A DNA stretch of 46,492 nucleotides, taken from the NCBI GenBank assembly GCA_947467435.1, contig CANIIA010000013.1, forward strand, positions 1 to 46,492. The letters are read 5' to 3'. Below are positions 45,553 to 46,492 of this stretch, piece after piece. A model generated the notes under the pieces. It had not been told where the DNA came from, made no database searches, and saw only the letters and a list, made by a program, of their open reading frames with translations. Made by a program: the position numbers and the translations under genes. Position 1 is the stretch's first letter. The number at the start of each line of letters is the position of its first letter. The stretch is from Betaproteobacteria bacterium (GTDB lineage Bacteria; Pseudomonadota; Gammaproteobacteria; Burkholderiales; SG8-39).

Positions 45553-46356
45553 TCAACGTCCCGCTTCAATTGAAAGAATGCGCGCAAGCCCTAACCAACG
45601 GTTTGCTGCAAGTAAAAATAATACGGTCGCGGCAATCAGCAAGGCCGATAGTGCGGCCATGGTCGGATCGGCATATTCGCGCACATAGGTATACATCGCG
45701 ACCGGTAACGTTTGGGTGCGCTGACCTGTCACAAATAAGGTGGCGGTGAATTCATTAAACGAAAGAATTGCGGCAAACAACCATCCTCCCGCAAGTCCTG
45801 GCGCCAATAAGGGTAAGTCGATCCGCAAAAAACATTGTAGCGGTGTCGCACCCAAACTCGCAGCAGCGCGCCCGAGTGCAGGGTCAATGTTTTTAAGCGA
45901 GACATACACACTACGCATCACAAACGGCAGTACCAAAATCACATGACACAACACCACCAAGCTATACGTGCGCTCAACATGCATCGCCGAGGCCAAAATC
46001 AGCATCGCAATACCAAGCGTGAAATGTGGAATCACCAAGGGCGAAAGTAAAATCGCCTCCAACCAACGTCGCCCAGCAAACCGATAGCGTTCGATCACGA
46101 CCGCACCCAACGTACCGCACACCAAGGCCAGCGAAGAAGCCCACGCGGTAATGATGAAACCGTTCATCAGGCCACGTCGAAAATCGTCGTACGTGATTGC
46201 CCGCTCAAACCAGCGTAACGAAAATCCTGTGGGTGGAAACATCAAGATCGCTTTGTCATTGAAGGCGGTCACGATCACCACCAATGAGGGTAGCGCAACA
46301 AAGCATAACGTGAGCGCAATCACGACACGTACCATGACACGCAAGAGCTGATCCAT
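45553..46356 (-). CDS. ABC importer permease (PotC-like)
   Basis: A 267 aa inner-membrane permease with about six helices. The EAA loop region is ALGRAAASLGATPLQCFLRI (positions about 167-186), the site that contacts the ATPase. The N-terminal helix ALTLCFVALPSLVVIVTAF and C-terminal ALLIAATVLFLLAANRW fit PotC/YdcV relatives. Its start overlaps the stop of the preceding permease by one base (TAATG), and the ATPase gene follows 4 bp later. Polyamine, phosphonate or iron could be the solute. Confidence 0.93.
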   Translation of the reverse strand: MDQLLRVMVRVVIALTLCFVALPSLVVIVTAFNDKAILMFPPTGFSLRWFERAITYDDFRRGLMNGFIITAWASSLALVCGTLGAVVIERYRFAGRRWLEAILLSPLVIPHFTLGIAMLILASAMHVERTYSLVVLCHVILVLPFVMRSVYVSLKNIDPALGRAAASLGATPLQCFLRIDLPLLAPGLAGGWLFAAILSFNEFTATLFVTGQRTQTLPVAMYTYVREYADPTMAALSALLIAATVLFLLAANRWLGLARILSIEAGR

Positions 46357-46490
46357 TAGTGTTGAATCCCGTAGCGCTCAAGGCCACGCATGAGACGACT
46401 CAAGGCCATTAAGATGGCCACCGTCAGCGCAAGCGCCGTCATACTCAACACCGCAGCAAACGGGAAATCAAAATTAGAAAAGCCCAGTTG
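46356..46490 (-). CDS. ABC importer permease, C-terminal fragment (PotB-like, cut by window edge)
   Basis: Only the last 44 codons are visible. They read QLGFSNFDFPFAAVLSMTAL, a final membrane helix (ALTVAILMALSRLM) and the tail RGLERYGIQH. This is how PotB-type permeases end, and the stop overlaps the start of the PotC-like gene by one base, so it is the partner permease. The 5' end lies outside the window. Confidence 0.85.
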   Translation of the reverse strand, partial: QLGFSNFDFPFAAVLSMTALALTVAILMALSRLMRGLERYGIQH

Positions 46491-46492
46491 AT

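Overview
The window is about 46.5 kb of a betaproteobacterial chromosome, most likely order Burkholderiales. I infer this from conserved gene order rather than from any database match: petA-petB, a Nif3-like gene, a DegS-type protease, tatCBA, hinT and the whole his operon, ibaG-murA, an Mla operon containing mlaA and a STAS gene, and kdsD-kdsC-lptCAB-rpoN-hpf-ptsN-hprK-rapZ-mutY. The short-form HisG and the presence of HPr kinase together with PtsN fit the same group. Coding density is very high. No gene-free stretch exceeds about 215 bases, and I see no rRNA, tRNA, CRISPR array, insertion sequence or phage gene.

Layout. (1) 1-5100: cytochrome bc1 genes (petB partial, petA), a Nif3-like protein, a membrane-anchored DegS-type protease, and tatC/tatB/tatA. 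(2) 5122-12075, minus strand: hinT and hisE, I, F, A, H, B, C, D, G, tightly packed and often overlapping. (3) 12200-19132, minus strand: an envelope block of murA, ibaG/bolA, an ABC-2 exporter pair, and the Mla phospholipid-transport genes STAS(mlaB), C, A, D, E, F. (4) 19320-32230, plus strand: an MSHA-like type IV pilus locus. (5) 32351-35829: Kdo synthesis and Lpt lipopolysaccharide transport. (6) 35881-40463: rpoN, hpf, ptsN, hprK, a small exported PsiF-like protein, and rapZ. (7) 40460-46492: mutY, an M20 amidohydrolase, a 5'-nucleotidase, a GlcG-like protein and part of a polyamine-type ABC importer.

The most unusual region is the pilus locus. Its ATPase MshM carries a membrane segment and a SPOR-like tail. 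Its secretin is fused to a TPR domain that is normally the separate protein MshN. Two neighbouring membrane-anchored proteins share an unassigned domain marked by LPCP, and only one of them has a prepilin cleavage site. Pyrimidine-rich, hairpin-bearing leaders precede the secretin gene and the last pilin gene. No prepilin peptidase or PilT-type retraction ATPase is present in the window.

How parts work together. The Rieske protein has a twin-arginine signal and sits a few kb from tatABC, which encode its probable exporter. MurA, Mla, Kdo/Lpt and RapZ all serve envelope synthesis or its control. PtsN, HprK, RapZ, RpoN and Hpf form the usual nitrogen-PTS and stress-regulation cluster. Notable regulatory structures are a strong-looking petA promoter, a near-perfect palindrome with TATAAT in its loop before ptsN, and intercistronic hairpins in tatA-tatB and rpoN-hpf.
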